DNA from: Ferruginibacter lapsinanis
Lineage (GTDB): Bacteria > Bacteroidota > Bacteroidia > Chitinophagales > Chitinophagaceae
NCBI RefSeq assembly: GCF_020783315.1
Contig: NZ_CP086063.1
Coordinates: forward strand, 558,001 to 622,000
Direction: 5' to 3'
Length of the DNA stretch: 64,000 nt
The first letter of the stretch is position 1; each line of letters starts with the position of its first letter. Under the pieces are notes generated by a model. That model was not told the DNA's origin, did no database searches, and saw nothing but the letters and a program-made list of their open reading frames with translations. Below, in pieces: positions 1-7,838 of the stretch. The translations under genes and the position numbers were made by a program.

Positions 1-1300
1 ATCTATAAAATCTATCTAACTCATTTTTATTCCCACATCTAACTATTGTGATACCCTTGCTTATATAATCATACTCAATTTTATCAAAAAGAAAAGGTAA
101 AATTAGAGATTCGCTTTGTCCTTCAACAAGAATTATTTTTTTAGCGAAGAAAGCTTCGTTCGCTTTTTGTGTATCTCCAGTTTCTTCATAAGCATTCTTA
201 TAATGAAGTAATATATCTTCTTCTGAAGGTTGAAATCCCTTTCTTAAGTTCAAATCCTGCGCAAAATCTATGGGCTTTGAACACCTTATATACGTCCCTT
301 TATCAACACTTTTTCTTACAATAAATATTTCATTAAACCTTCCAACGTTTAAAAAATCTGGTGAATGAGTTGTAAAAAATATTTGAGTTCCACTCTCTGC
401 TAACTCAGATAAAACTTTATAAAAATTTCTTTGCGCTTGTGGATGTAAAAACAATTCAGGTTCATCAATAAAAATGGGAGTGCTATTTTTTAATTTTATT
501 TGAGAATATGCTTTTAAAATAGCTATCGAAATAGAAGCTTGAACTCCCATCCCTAAGTTCGAAGCTTGAAAAGAAAGATTTGTGTCATTCTCACAGATGA
601 TAAGCTGCAAAGTTCTAAAGAAATTCCATGGGTCATATAAATTCAAATCTATTTTTAATTCATCTTCAGGTTTATTGAGTTGCTTAGCTGTTTCTACCTG
701 TAATATTTTTATAAATTTTTTCATTACCTGCACACCATGCTGGTCTTCTACTGTGAACAATATATTGTCTCTTATTTTTTCTATTTCTGTTTTAAACAAA
801 TCTGTCTTTTTGGTTACTTCTCCTGAATCACCATCAATAATTTCTTCTTCTTTAAACATTTGGTTAATGTCCTGCAATATTCGACCCATTAAAGACCATC
901 TATTTGAAGGTGAATAATCTAATATAGACCTATCTACTCCTAAATAAGCGGAGCAATATTTTTGTCTTTCAATATCTGTTACATAATTTGAGGATAAGTT
1001 TAATCCTGACTTTTCGAACCTTTCATTATACATCCATTTTTCGGCCAACTGTAAATATTTACCGTCATCAAACATTAATGAAATTTTGATTTCATTAGAT
1101 TCCAGACCCATAAAATGGTCTTGAGGTTGAGTAGCATTAAATGAAGGATAGATTGGACCTAAACACCAATTTATTGCATTGAAAATATTGCTTTTCCCAA
1201 CGCTATTTTCTCCAATAAAAGCATTTATTTTATCCGAGCAATTCAAATCTATATGATGAATGCTTTTATAATTTCTTATAACAATTTGTTTGATTTTCAT
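1..1300 (-). CDS. OLD-family ATP-dependent nuclease (AAA ATPase + TOPRIM), 3' end outside window
   Basis: Reading the minus strand from the ATG at 1300 gives an uninterrupted 433-codon frame that runs off the left edge, so the C-terminus is missing. The N-terminus is of the SMC/RecF type, with Walker A GENSVGKSN near residues 33-41. A signature-like LGMGVQAS follows, then Walker B with D-loop IFIDEPELFLHPQAQR and an H-loop THSPDFL. Near residue 400 a TOPRIM start, KKIILVEGQSESLILP, is visible with its conserved Glu. This order (ABC-type ATPase then TOPRIM) defines OLD nucleases, which include P2 Old and Gabija GajA; such proteins cut DNA in anti-phage defence. Which subclass this is cannot be decided without the missing end and the downstream gene, which lies left of the window. 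The gene belongs to an island inserted in comM. Confidence 0.85.
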   Translation of the reverse strand, partial: MKIKQIVIRNYKSIHHIDLNCSDKINAFIGENSVGKSNIFNAINWCLGPIYPSFNATQPQDHFMGLESNEIKISLMFDDGKYLQLAEKWMYNERFEKSGLNLSSNYVTDIERQKYCSAYLGVDRSILDYSPSNRWSLMGRILQDINQMFKEEEIIDGDSGEVTKKTDLFKTEIEKIRDNILFTVEDQHGVQVMKKFIKILQVETAKQLNKPEDELKIDLNLYDPWNFFRTLQLIICENDTNLSFQASNLGMGVQASISIAILKAYSQIKLKNSTPIFIDEPELFLHPQAQRNFYKVLSELAESGTQIFFTTHSPDFLNVGRFNEIFIVRKSVDKGTYIRCSKPIDFAQDLNLRKGFQPSEEDILLHYKNAYEETGDTQKANEAFFAKKIILVEGQSESLILPFLFDKIEYDYISKGITIVRCGNKNELDRFYR

Positions 1301-1675
1301 GCTAGTTATTGATTATGGGTATAGCAATCTAAGGAAATAATACTACATGTTACTACTCATGACCTCATCATCTTTACCATTAGTTATAATTACCTTAGAC
1401 GGGTATGAGCTCTACCGTGAGTCTTATCGTCTTACTTACTCATGTGCACATCTCGTACTTGTTTTACCCCCTATCATCACCATTGCGATAAGCTTGCTTT
1501 AACAGCATTTATCCCTTATTATGCGTCTTCAAAAAGTCACATTTATTGAGCCCTCCAATTAATAAGTTTAACATCAGTAACTTTATCTACTCTAGGACTT
1601 CTGAAAAGCTAATTTCCTTTACAACAAAAAACATTTTAGGACCCTTTGAAGGTTAGCACTATTCAATGTAAGAAT
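1301..1675. other. 375-bp intergenic stretch between OLD nuclease and DprA-like gene
   Basis: No open frame of useful length and no clear tandem repeat is visible on either strand. It should contain the promoter of the minus-strand OLD gene and the 3' region of the DprA-like gene. No convincing TAnnTTTG element or terminator hairpin was identified by eye. Confidence 0.5.
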
Positions 1676-3034
1676 TTACAATGATTCGTTCGTGAATAGT
1701 TTGGGATTATTTGTAGACGAGCTTGAAGGTTTTTTCTTCTTAGTAGATTTTGTCTTTGTATCTTCTAATAATTCCTTGTATTCCTTTTCAAAAGATTTAA
1801 GAAGTTTTGTTAAGTCTTTATATTCTTGTTTGCAATCACTTAATTGTTTAGAAATAGTATCTAAAATTCCAGAAAGTTGTGACTCTCTATTTTTAATTTC
1901 AAAAATTGCAACTTTAAGTTCTTGTTTTTTGTCCGTCTTAATTAATTCTTTTTCTTCATGCCCTAAGTTCACTTCAATCTCAGTTGGTTCAGAAATAATA
2001 AGGTCTGGCTGCTGGTTGTTTACAGTCACCTCATTTTTTTCTACTATAGATTCGTTAGCTTTAACTAAGGTTGGATTCTTGAATATGTGGTCATTTAATA
2101 ATGTAGTTTCCAAATTCATTAATCTGTCCTCCATTAATTTATAGTCATCTTTTATATAAGGTATAGCTTGCTTGGTGTCTATTAAATGTCGTATACCCTG
2201 AATTTTACCAAAACTAAAACCTACAGAAATTTCGTATTGATTTCTAATTAAATCATTGTATACATTCGGAACAAAAATATATCGCTGTTGCTTGGTTGCG
2301 TACTTAACGGTATGCATAGTGCCCCCAACAATATCCGTTTCAATTGGGAATATTGCAAGAGATAGACCACTTTGTATTCTGTCACGTAATACAAAAGCGT
2401 TTTTTCCTTGAAAAGACCCTGGTCTATTCTCAGAAATTAGCAAGCCATCGTTCGATAATATCCTATTCGCTAATTCAGTATTTTCCTTAGGGTAAATTTT
2501 CGCCACATCAATTAAAACAGCAATAGTTTTCCCATTCGCATCTAGAGCAGCCTTATGACCAATGGCATCTATTCCTTTTGCCAATCCGCTTACTATAGTA
2601 TATTTATGTTCTGCAAAATACGATGCAGTATTACGAGCAATTCTACTTCCAACTTCCGAGCATTCACGAGTTCCTATTACCGCCACGTTCTTGGTGTTTT
2701 TCAGCAATTTAGTATTCCCTTTGCAAAATAGGAAAATAGGAAAATCGTCTATTAGTCTCAGTAAGGGAGGATAATCTTCACTATAATAATGTAGTACTTG
2801 TATTCCTTGTGTTTCAAAGCTCATTAAATTATCCTCGGCACTTTCTCTAGCATTTTCATATTGCTCAAGAAAACCCTCCAAAGATTTTTGATTATTAAAT
2901 ATTTGGCTTAAACTTGTATTGTCGATATTTTTTAATTCCCTTATTGAGAGATTACTCTTAATTATTCTACGCAAAGTTTGGTCTCCAATTCCAGCAATGG
3001 AACTTATAGCTAATAATTCAACTATTGAAATCAT
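1676..3034 (-). CDS. DprA/Smf-like (SLOG fold) protein with long C-terminal coiled-coil extension
   Basis: This 452-residue protein has an N-terminal helix-hairpin-like segment (SSIAGIGDQTLRRII) and then a Rossmann-type DprA core at about residues 100-300. Core motifs are VAVIGTRECSEVGSR, IVSGLAKGIDAIGHKAAL and FVLRDRIQSGLSLAIFP, matching the GS/TR, SGLARGID and RNRIxAGLS motifs of DprA. Chromosomal DprA loads RecA on incoming single-stranded DNA during transformation and is usually 280-380 aa. This one carries roughly 130 extra residues: a charged, probably coiled-coil region and a Lys/Ser-rich tail with the run KKKK. SLOG proteins in islands have been proposed to sense nucleotide-derived ligands. 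It starts 12 nt from the divergent HAD gene. Whether it is a competence protein or a defence sensor is open; the island context favours the latter. Confidence 0.85.
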   Translation of the reverse strand: MISIVELLAISSIAGIGDQTLRRIIKSNLSIRELKNIDNTSLSQIFNNQKSLEGFLEQYENARESAEDNLMSFETQGIQVLHYYSEDYPPLLRLIDDFPIFLFCKGNTKLLKNTKNVAVIGTRECSEVGSRIARNTASYFAEHKYTIVSGLAKGIDAIGHKAALDANGKTIAVLIDVAKIYPKENTELANRILSNDGLLISENRPGSFQGKNAFVLRDRIQSGLSLAIFPIETDIVGGTMHTVKYATKQQRYIFVPNVYNDLIRNQYEISVGFSFGKIQGIRHLIDTKQAIPYIKDDYKLMEDRLMNLETTLLNDHIFKNPTLVKANESIVEKNEVTVNNQQPDLIISEPTEIEVNLGHEEKELIKTDKKQELKVAIFEIKNRESQLSGILDTISKQLSDCKQEYKDLTKLLKSFEKEYKELLEDTKTKSTKKKKPSSSSTNNPKLFTNESL

Positions 3035-3046
3035 ATTTTTAAAATT

Positions 3047-3550
3047 ATGTATAAAGTTATCATTTTTGACTTAGACCAGACATTAATTGATTCCTCTGCC
3101 ATTGAAGCATTACGAGCAAATAGAAGATGGCCAAAAGTAATGCAAAGTTTAAATCTTATAAATCAACTAGAAGACTTAAAAAAACTTGTTATAAAATTAC
3201 ACAATGCAAGCATAAAAATAGGAATTGTCACCAATTCTCCAAGTACCTATGCTAAAGGGGTTTTACAACATTTTGGAATACCCTATGATGCATTAGTTGC
3301 TTTCCATGATGTTTCTTTAAGAAAACCCAATCCAGAAGCGTTTAATTTAATTATGAAAAAACTAAATGTTTCAAGCCAAGATTGTTTAAATGTAGGAGAC
3401 CATGACAATGACATTTTAGCTGGACAAAGAGCAAACATAACATCAATTGGAGTTAAGTGGCATTCAAACAATTATACTTTTTCAACAAAGCCAGAAAATA
3501 TTTTCCTTGAACCAAAAGAACTTGCAAACTTTTTAAATGTTAAAATATGA
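3047..3550 (+). CDS. HAD-superfamily phosphatase-like protein
   Basis: The 167-aa product opens with the HAD nucleophile motif IIFDLDQTLID (DxDxT/V). It continues with motif II in GIVTNSPS (Thr/Ser), a Lys in LRKPNPEAF, and motif IV GDHDNDILAG (GDxxxD). All catalytic positions of a phosphoglycolate-phosphatase-like HAD hydrolase are present, with a small helical cap. Its stop overlaps the next gene's start by four bases (ATGA), so it is translationally coupled to the phosphoribosyltransferase. Start-to-start spacing to the DprA-like gene on the other strand is 12 nt. The substrate is unknown; a phosphorylated sugar or nucleotide is plausible because of the partner. Confidence 0.85.
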   Translation: MYKVIIFDLDQTLIDSSAIEALRANRRWPKVMQSLNLINQLEDLKKLVIKLHNASIKIGIVTNSPSTYAKGVLQHFGIPYDALVAFHDVSLRKPNPEAFNLIMKKLNVSSQDCLNVGDHDNDILAGQRANITSIGVKWHSNNYTFSTKPENIFLEPKELANFLNVKI

Positions 3551-4107
3551 TTGTAGAAAAAGAACTCCATCCAATAAGTGGAACAAATATTATTACTTTT
3601 TTAAAATACTATCCTCAGAGATATATTGTAGAATTGCCTTATAGTCAAAATCGACAAACAATATATCAATTTAAAGATGGTATATACCAACCAGTATTAA
3701 AGTTGTTTACTGACTGTATCACTGGGTTAAAACAAGGCAATCCTGGCTTTGATTTCTGGGTAGGTGTTATACCTGCATCAAAGGTAAATGCCAACAAAAT
3801 AAGGTACGAAAGCCTATGTCAAAATATTTCCAATACATGTGGTGTTCACAATGGATATGAATTATTGAAACCGATAGGCGATAGAAATCAAGTTCATGTT
3901 GGAGGGCATAGAGATTATACCCAAGTGATACCTAGCATTAATTTTGGGGATGTAAAAGGAAAAGATATAATCCTACTCGATGATGTGATGACTATGGGAA
4001 AATCATTTACATTAATACATCAACATTTAAACCAATTAGGAGTTCGTTCTGTAATTGGTGTTATGCTAGGCAAAACACATTGGCCAGAGGAATCCGTTAT
4101 TTTTTAA
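3547..4107 (+). CDS. Phosphoribosyltransferase-fold protein (ComF-like)
   Basis: The 186-aa protein contains the PRPP-binding loop DIILLDDVMTMGKSF (hydrophobic strand, two Asp, then TMGKS) near residues 137-152, diagnostic of type I phosphoribosyltransferases and of ComF-type proteins. The N-terminal third, with FDFWVGVIPASK, fits the other half of such folds. No zinc-finger cysteines like those of canonical ComF are visible. It is coupled to the HAD gene by a 4-nt overlap and converges with the comM fragment, leaving only 17 nt between stop codons. It is the last gene of the island before the comM junction. Enzyme activity versus nucleotide sensing cannot be told from sequence. Confidence 0.8.
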   Translation: MIVEKELHPISGTNIITFLKYYPQRYIVELPYSQNRQTIYQFKDGIYQPVLKLFTDCITGLKQGNPGFDFWVGVIPASKVNANKIRYESLCQNISNTCGVHNGYELLKPIGDRNQVHVGGHRDYTQVIPSINFGDVKGKDIILLDDVMTMGKSFTLIHQHLNQLGVRSVIGVMLGKTHWPEESVIF

Positions 4108-4124
4108 TATTAATAATATAAATT

Positions 4125-5000
4125 TCATACCCCCGCATTAGATATAGCTACATCTGATATTGTATGATGTGGACTTCTGTAAGGACGTTTTGATATCAGT
4201 GTTGCATTCTCAGGAAGTTTTCCGGCAACAGAATGGATCTTTGTTGTTTCCAATGCTTCCTGTAAAGACAACGGTGGTAATATCGTTGGCAAACGCTTAG
4301 CCAACATCGTTTTACCTGCACCTGGCGGACCAATCAGAATAGCATTATGCCCACCAGCCGCTGCAATTTCCAAAGCCCTTTTAATATTTTCCTGACCTTT
4401 TACATCAGAAAAATCAATTTCGAAATCACTTTGAGCCTGTGCAAATTCTTCTCTCGTATTTACAATGATTGGCTCTAAAGAACTTTCATCTTCAAAAAAT
4501 CGAATCACCTCATTCAGATGCGTAACACCATAAACATGCAGATTATTTACCATAGCTGCTTCTCTTGCATTTTGCAAAGGCACAATCAGACCTTTAAAAT
4601 TTTCCTTCCCAGCTTGTATGGCAATGGGTAATGCTCCTTTGATAGATCTAACGGTTCCATCTAAACTCAATTCACCCATGATCACATATTCAGCTAATTT
4701 TTCCGGATTGTCTAATTGCTCACTAGCTCCTAATGTTCCAATAGCAATAGGCAGATCAAAAGCAGTACCGCTTTTTTTAATATCTGCCGGGGCAAGGTTG
4801 ACCACCAGTTTTGTACGTGGCATAAAAAAATGATTCGCTTTTATAGCACTTTCAACCCGCTGCATACTTTCTTTTACAGCGCTATCCGGCAAACCTACAA
4901 TTACCGCATCAGACTTTCCCTGGTTATTAATATTTACCTCTACGGCAATTGTAATTGCCTCTACGCCGTAAACAGCGCTGCCATATGTTTTTACCAACAT
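4125..5000 (-). pseudogene. comM: N-terminal fragment of comM/yifB (Mg-chelatase-like ATPase), interrupted by island
   Basis: The frame encodes the ComM N-terminal Lon-substrate-like domain (MLVKTYGSAVYGVEAITI at the start, then LVVNLAPADIKKSGTAFDLP) and Walker A IGPPGAGKTMLAKR near residue 223. It breaks off after RPYRSPHHTISDVA and is followed by only ISNAGV and a stop at residue 291. Family members are about 500 residues long and continue with VGGG and the Walker B region at this point. The missing C-terminal half would lie left of the window beyond the island. ComM is a DNA helicase promoting branch migration in natural transformation. The fragment lacks Walker B, so it is probably non-functional. 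Sequence identity stops at about 4140-4151. Confidence 0.85.
4140..4151. other. Probable island/comM junction
   Basis: ComM family homology ends at the codons for Val-Ala (4146-4151); the next codons are foreign. On the minus strand the junction reads TGTAGCTATATC. It begins with TGT, as the ends of Tn7-like elements do, but the first two codons also match normal comM, so the exact base is uncertain. No terminal inverted repeat can be confirmed without the other end. Confidence 0.5.
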
Positions 5001-5114
5001 AAAAAATTATTAAATAAAAAATGGGTGGAGTGTCACCAGGAAAGGCAATGTAAGATAAGTAATAAATAATTTTATGCATGAAGAAAAAAAACAAAAGCGA
5101 ATATAAAGAAAGTA

Positions 5115-6434
5115 CTAACTGAGTTTATCCAGCATATCTACCACTCCTTCTTTTTTAAGGATCAAATAACCCAACCTGTCATTGCTGATCCCTTTTTTTA
5201 ATTGATAACTAAAATGTAATTGTGAATCGGTAACAGCAGTTTCAAAATAGTTAAAATTGATATTCGGATATTTTTTAAGTCCTTCCCCTATTTCGTATAA
5301 ATGCGTAGATAAAATAAATAGTGAATTCTTGATCTTTAACAAGCCTTCTATCACTACTGAAGAACATTTCATTGCGTCTTCAACATTCGTACCTTTAAAT
5401 AATTCATCGATCAGTATCAACCATTTTCTTTTATCTGTTACTTTATTAATAGTAGCCTTTATCCGCTGTACTTCATTATAAAAATAACTTTCTCCTTTGA
5501 TCAGGTTGTCAACTACATTGATATTACTTAATAAGCCATCAAACAAACTCAACTCTAATTGCTGAGCCGGAACTCCCATACCAATATGTGCTAAAAATAC
5601 CGCAGAGCCAACCGATTTTATGAAAGTGCTTTTACCCGCCATGTTTGCACCCGTAAGAAAAATAAAATTTGATTCCGGACTTAATACAATATCATACGAT
5701 ACCGGTTTTTCCAATAAGAGATGATATAAGCCAGTTGCTTTTACAACGGGCTGATCGCCAGGCACAAAAACAGGAAACACAAGTCCATGTTGCTTTACAG
5801 CCATTGCCATTCCATACCAGGCATCTAATTGAAAATACATATCCAGCAATGCCAACATATTTTGCTTGTAATTATACCGGATAAAATGCGCCAGATGTAA
5901 CTGTTGTCCTAATGTAAGAATTGCAGGTTTTTCGTTTTTTTCTATGATCAAGAACTGCTGCTTATCAATGAGCTCTTTAGCCTGCATCAGTATATTCTTC
6001 AACGGAGACGGTGTGTCATCTTTAAGGAAATGCATTACCAACAACTGCATACCTTTTATAAAATCAAATGCATGCTGCACAGAATATTTCACCAGGTGAA
6101 AATCGGGACCATGAAATAATTTATATCCATATACACTCAAAGCTGACGGATCAGAGGGAATTTCATCAATCGTTGCCTGATAAAATTTCTGAACCACCAT
6201 TATTGAACCATTGCTTATTTGTGTTGGCCATAAATGTTCGCTTTTAATAATTACTTTTAAGGTATCTTGAATACTTGTAATTTCTTTAATCGATTGTAAA
6301 GGAGTATTAAAGTTTTCATACATCCTACCTCTTCCGGGTACTGTTTTACAAAAATCCAGTTTGGAGAAAATAGACATATCTTCTCCTACATTCATTATTG
6401 AAAGATCAGTAAGTGTTGTGTTGTCAATCTCCAT
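5115..6434 (-). CDS. MutS-family ATPase lacking the mismatch-recognition domain
   Basis: The 439-aa protein has a helical lever-like region followed by a MutS ATPase domain. Walker A is FLTGANMAGKSTF near residue 262, with the MutS-specific TGANMAGKST form. Walker B is KWLILIDELFKGTN, and a His switch lies in LSTHLYE. Full MutS is about 860 aa; this protein lacks domain I (mismatch recognition) and the connector. Similar short MutS-like proteins are widespread in Bacteroidota and their role is not settled. It follows pyrC by 24 nt on the same strand and probably shares its transcript. Confidence 0.85.
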   Translation of the reverse strand: MEIDNTTLTDLSIMNVGEDMSIFSKLDFCKTVPGRGRMYENFNTPLQSIKEITSIQDTLKVIIKSEHLWPTQISNGSIMVVQKFYQATIDEIPSDPSALSVYGYKLFHGPDFHLVKYSVQHAFDFIKGMQLLVMHFLKDDTPSPLKNILMQAKELIDKQQFLIIEKNEKPAILTLGQQLHLAHFIRYNYKQNMLALLDMYFQLDAWYGMAMAVKQHGLVFPVFVPGDQPVVKATGLYHLLLEKPVSYDIVLSPESNFIFLTGANMAGKSTFIKSVGSAVFLAHIGMGVPAQQLELSLFDGLLSNINVVDNLIKGESYFYNEVQRIKATINKVTDKRKWLILIDELFKGTNVEDAMKCSSVVIEGLLKIKNSLFILSTHLYEIGEGLKKYPNINFNYFETAVTDSQLHFSYQLKKGISNDRLGYLILKKEGVVDMLDKLS

Positions 6435-6458
6435 GCCCCTATCAGCTATTTTTACGTT

Positions 6459-7799
6459 TTATCTATTAAATGCTATCCGTTGTCCTTTTACAGATTCATT
6501 CCACACTCCTTTTCCATAAACCATTACACCATTTACAAAAGTATTTTCGATGCTTGCCGGAAATGTGAACCCTTCCAACGGACTCCAACCGCATTTATAT
6601 AAAATATTTTCTTTACTAACCGTTGTAGGTGTATTCATATCAACAACTACCAGATCCGCAGCATATCCTTCCCGGATATAACCTCTGTTTTTTATTTGAA
6701 AACAATCTGCAACAGCATGACTCATTTTCTCTACTATTTTTTCCAATGAAATTTTTCCCTGTTTGTAATAATGTAACATCAGCAACAGCGGATGTTGTAC
6801 TAACGGCAACCCTGCATGCGCATGTTCATAATCTCCCTGTTTCTCTTCGAATGCATGCGGGGCATGGTCTGTAGCAATTATATCCAACCTGTCATCCAGC
6901 AAGGCTTCCCATAAAGCAGCTTTGTTATTAGAAGATTTTATTGCCGGGTTACATTTTATTTTATAGCCCAGCCGTTCGTAATCATCCGCAGTAAAATGAA
7001 GGTGATGCACACAAACTTCTGTAGTAATGCGTTTCTCTTTTAAAGGAAGCATATTACTGAAAAGCTGTAATTCTTTTTCTGTACTGATATGCAAAATATG
7101 TAAACGGCTATCGTGTTTTTTTGCCAGTTGGATAGCAGACAAAGAAGATTCAAAACAAGCATTATCATCTCTCACCAAAGGATGATCAGCAGCCGACAAC
7201 GCACCTTTCTCTTTTTTTAAGCGTTCGTAATTCCGCCTTATGATCGTTTCATCTTCGCAATGAGTTGCGATCAACACATTACTCTCACTGAATATTTTTT
7301 CCAATGTCACATAATTATCTACCAGCATATTGCCTGTACTGGCTCCCATAAATATTTTTATGCCGCAAATGTTATTCTTCATGGTATTCACTTTTAATGC
7401 CTCAGTGGCATTATCGTTTGATACTCCCATAAAAAATGAATAATTCGCCAATGATGTTTTGGAAGCAATAGAATATTTATCTTCTAACAACTCAATTGAA
7501 AGTGCATTAGGAATAGTATTGGGCATCTCCATAAAACTGGTAACTCCTCCGGCAACAGCTGCTTTACTCTCTGTGTATATAGTTGCTTTGTGAGTAAGCC
7601 CCGGTTCTCTGAAATGTACCTGGTCGTCAATAACACCTGGCAGTAAAAATTTTCCTTCGCCGTTTATCTCTGTAATATTTTCCTTTATGTCTATTATTGG
7701 CGCTATTTTTTCTATCCGTTCGCCATTGGTTAGAACATCTAAAACGCTGATTTTTCCATCATTTACAACCTGTATGTTCTTAAAAAGGTATTTTTGCAT
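6459..7799 (-). CDS. pyrC: Dihydroorotase (pyrimidine biosynthesis)
   Basis: This 446-aa enzyme interconverts carbamoyl aspartate and dihydroorotate. The metal-binding DDQVHFREPG near residues 58-67 supplies the HxH-type ligands. GGVTSFMEMPNT, ATHCEDE, LHILHIST and IATDHAPHAFEEK give the remaining conserved His and Asp residues. The last motif contains the catalytic Asp of the amidohydrolase barrel. The length matches class I dihydroorotases. A TATGTTTG promoter element on the minus strand lies 26 nt before the ATG. A second pyrimidine gene, pyrD, is found far away at 50.6 kb. Confidence 0.95.
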   Translation of the reverse strand: MQKYLFKNIQVVNDGKISVLDVLTNGERIEKIAPIIDIKENITEINGEGKFLLPGVIDDQVHFREPGLTHKATIYTESKAAVAGGVTSFMEMPNTIPNALSIELLEDKYSIASKTSLANYSFFMGVSNDNATEALKVNTMKNNICGIKIFMGASTGNMLVDNYVTLEKIFSESNVLIATHCEDETIIRRNYERLKKEKGALSAADHPLVRDDNACFESSLSAIQLAKKHDSRLHILHISTEKELQLFSNMLPLKEKRITTEVCVHHLHFTADDYERLGYKIKCNPAIKSSNNKAALWEALLDDRLDIIATDHAPHAFEEKQGDYEHAHAGLPLVQHPLLLMLHYYKQGKISLEKIVEKMSHAVADCFQIKNRGYIREGYAADLVVVDMNTPTTVSKENILYKCGWSPLEGFTFPASIENTFVNGVMVYGKGVWNESVKGQRIAFNR

Positions 7800-7825
7800 A
7801 TCTTGAACAGTAATAATTAGTTAAA

Positions 7826-7833
7826 CAAACATA
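7826..7833 (-). promoter_or_regulatory. Promoter -7 element (TATGTTTG) for pyrC
   Basis: The minus strand reads TATGTTTG, fitting the Bacteroidota TAnnTTTG consensus, with 26 nt to the pyrC ATG. Confidence 0.55.
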
Positions 7834-7838
7834 ATACA

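Noticed and set aside
582..917. Plus-strand open frame of 111 codons
   Set aside because: It lies opposite the OLD nuclease frame, which has clear Walker and TOPRIM motifs; the plus-strand product has no recognisable features.
1692..2144. Plus-strand open frame of 150 codons
   Set aside because: It is the antisense of the DprA-like C-terminal extension; hydrophobic composition is a by-product of antisense Lys/Glu codons.
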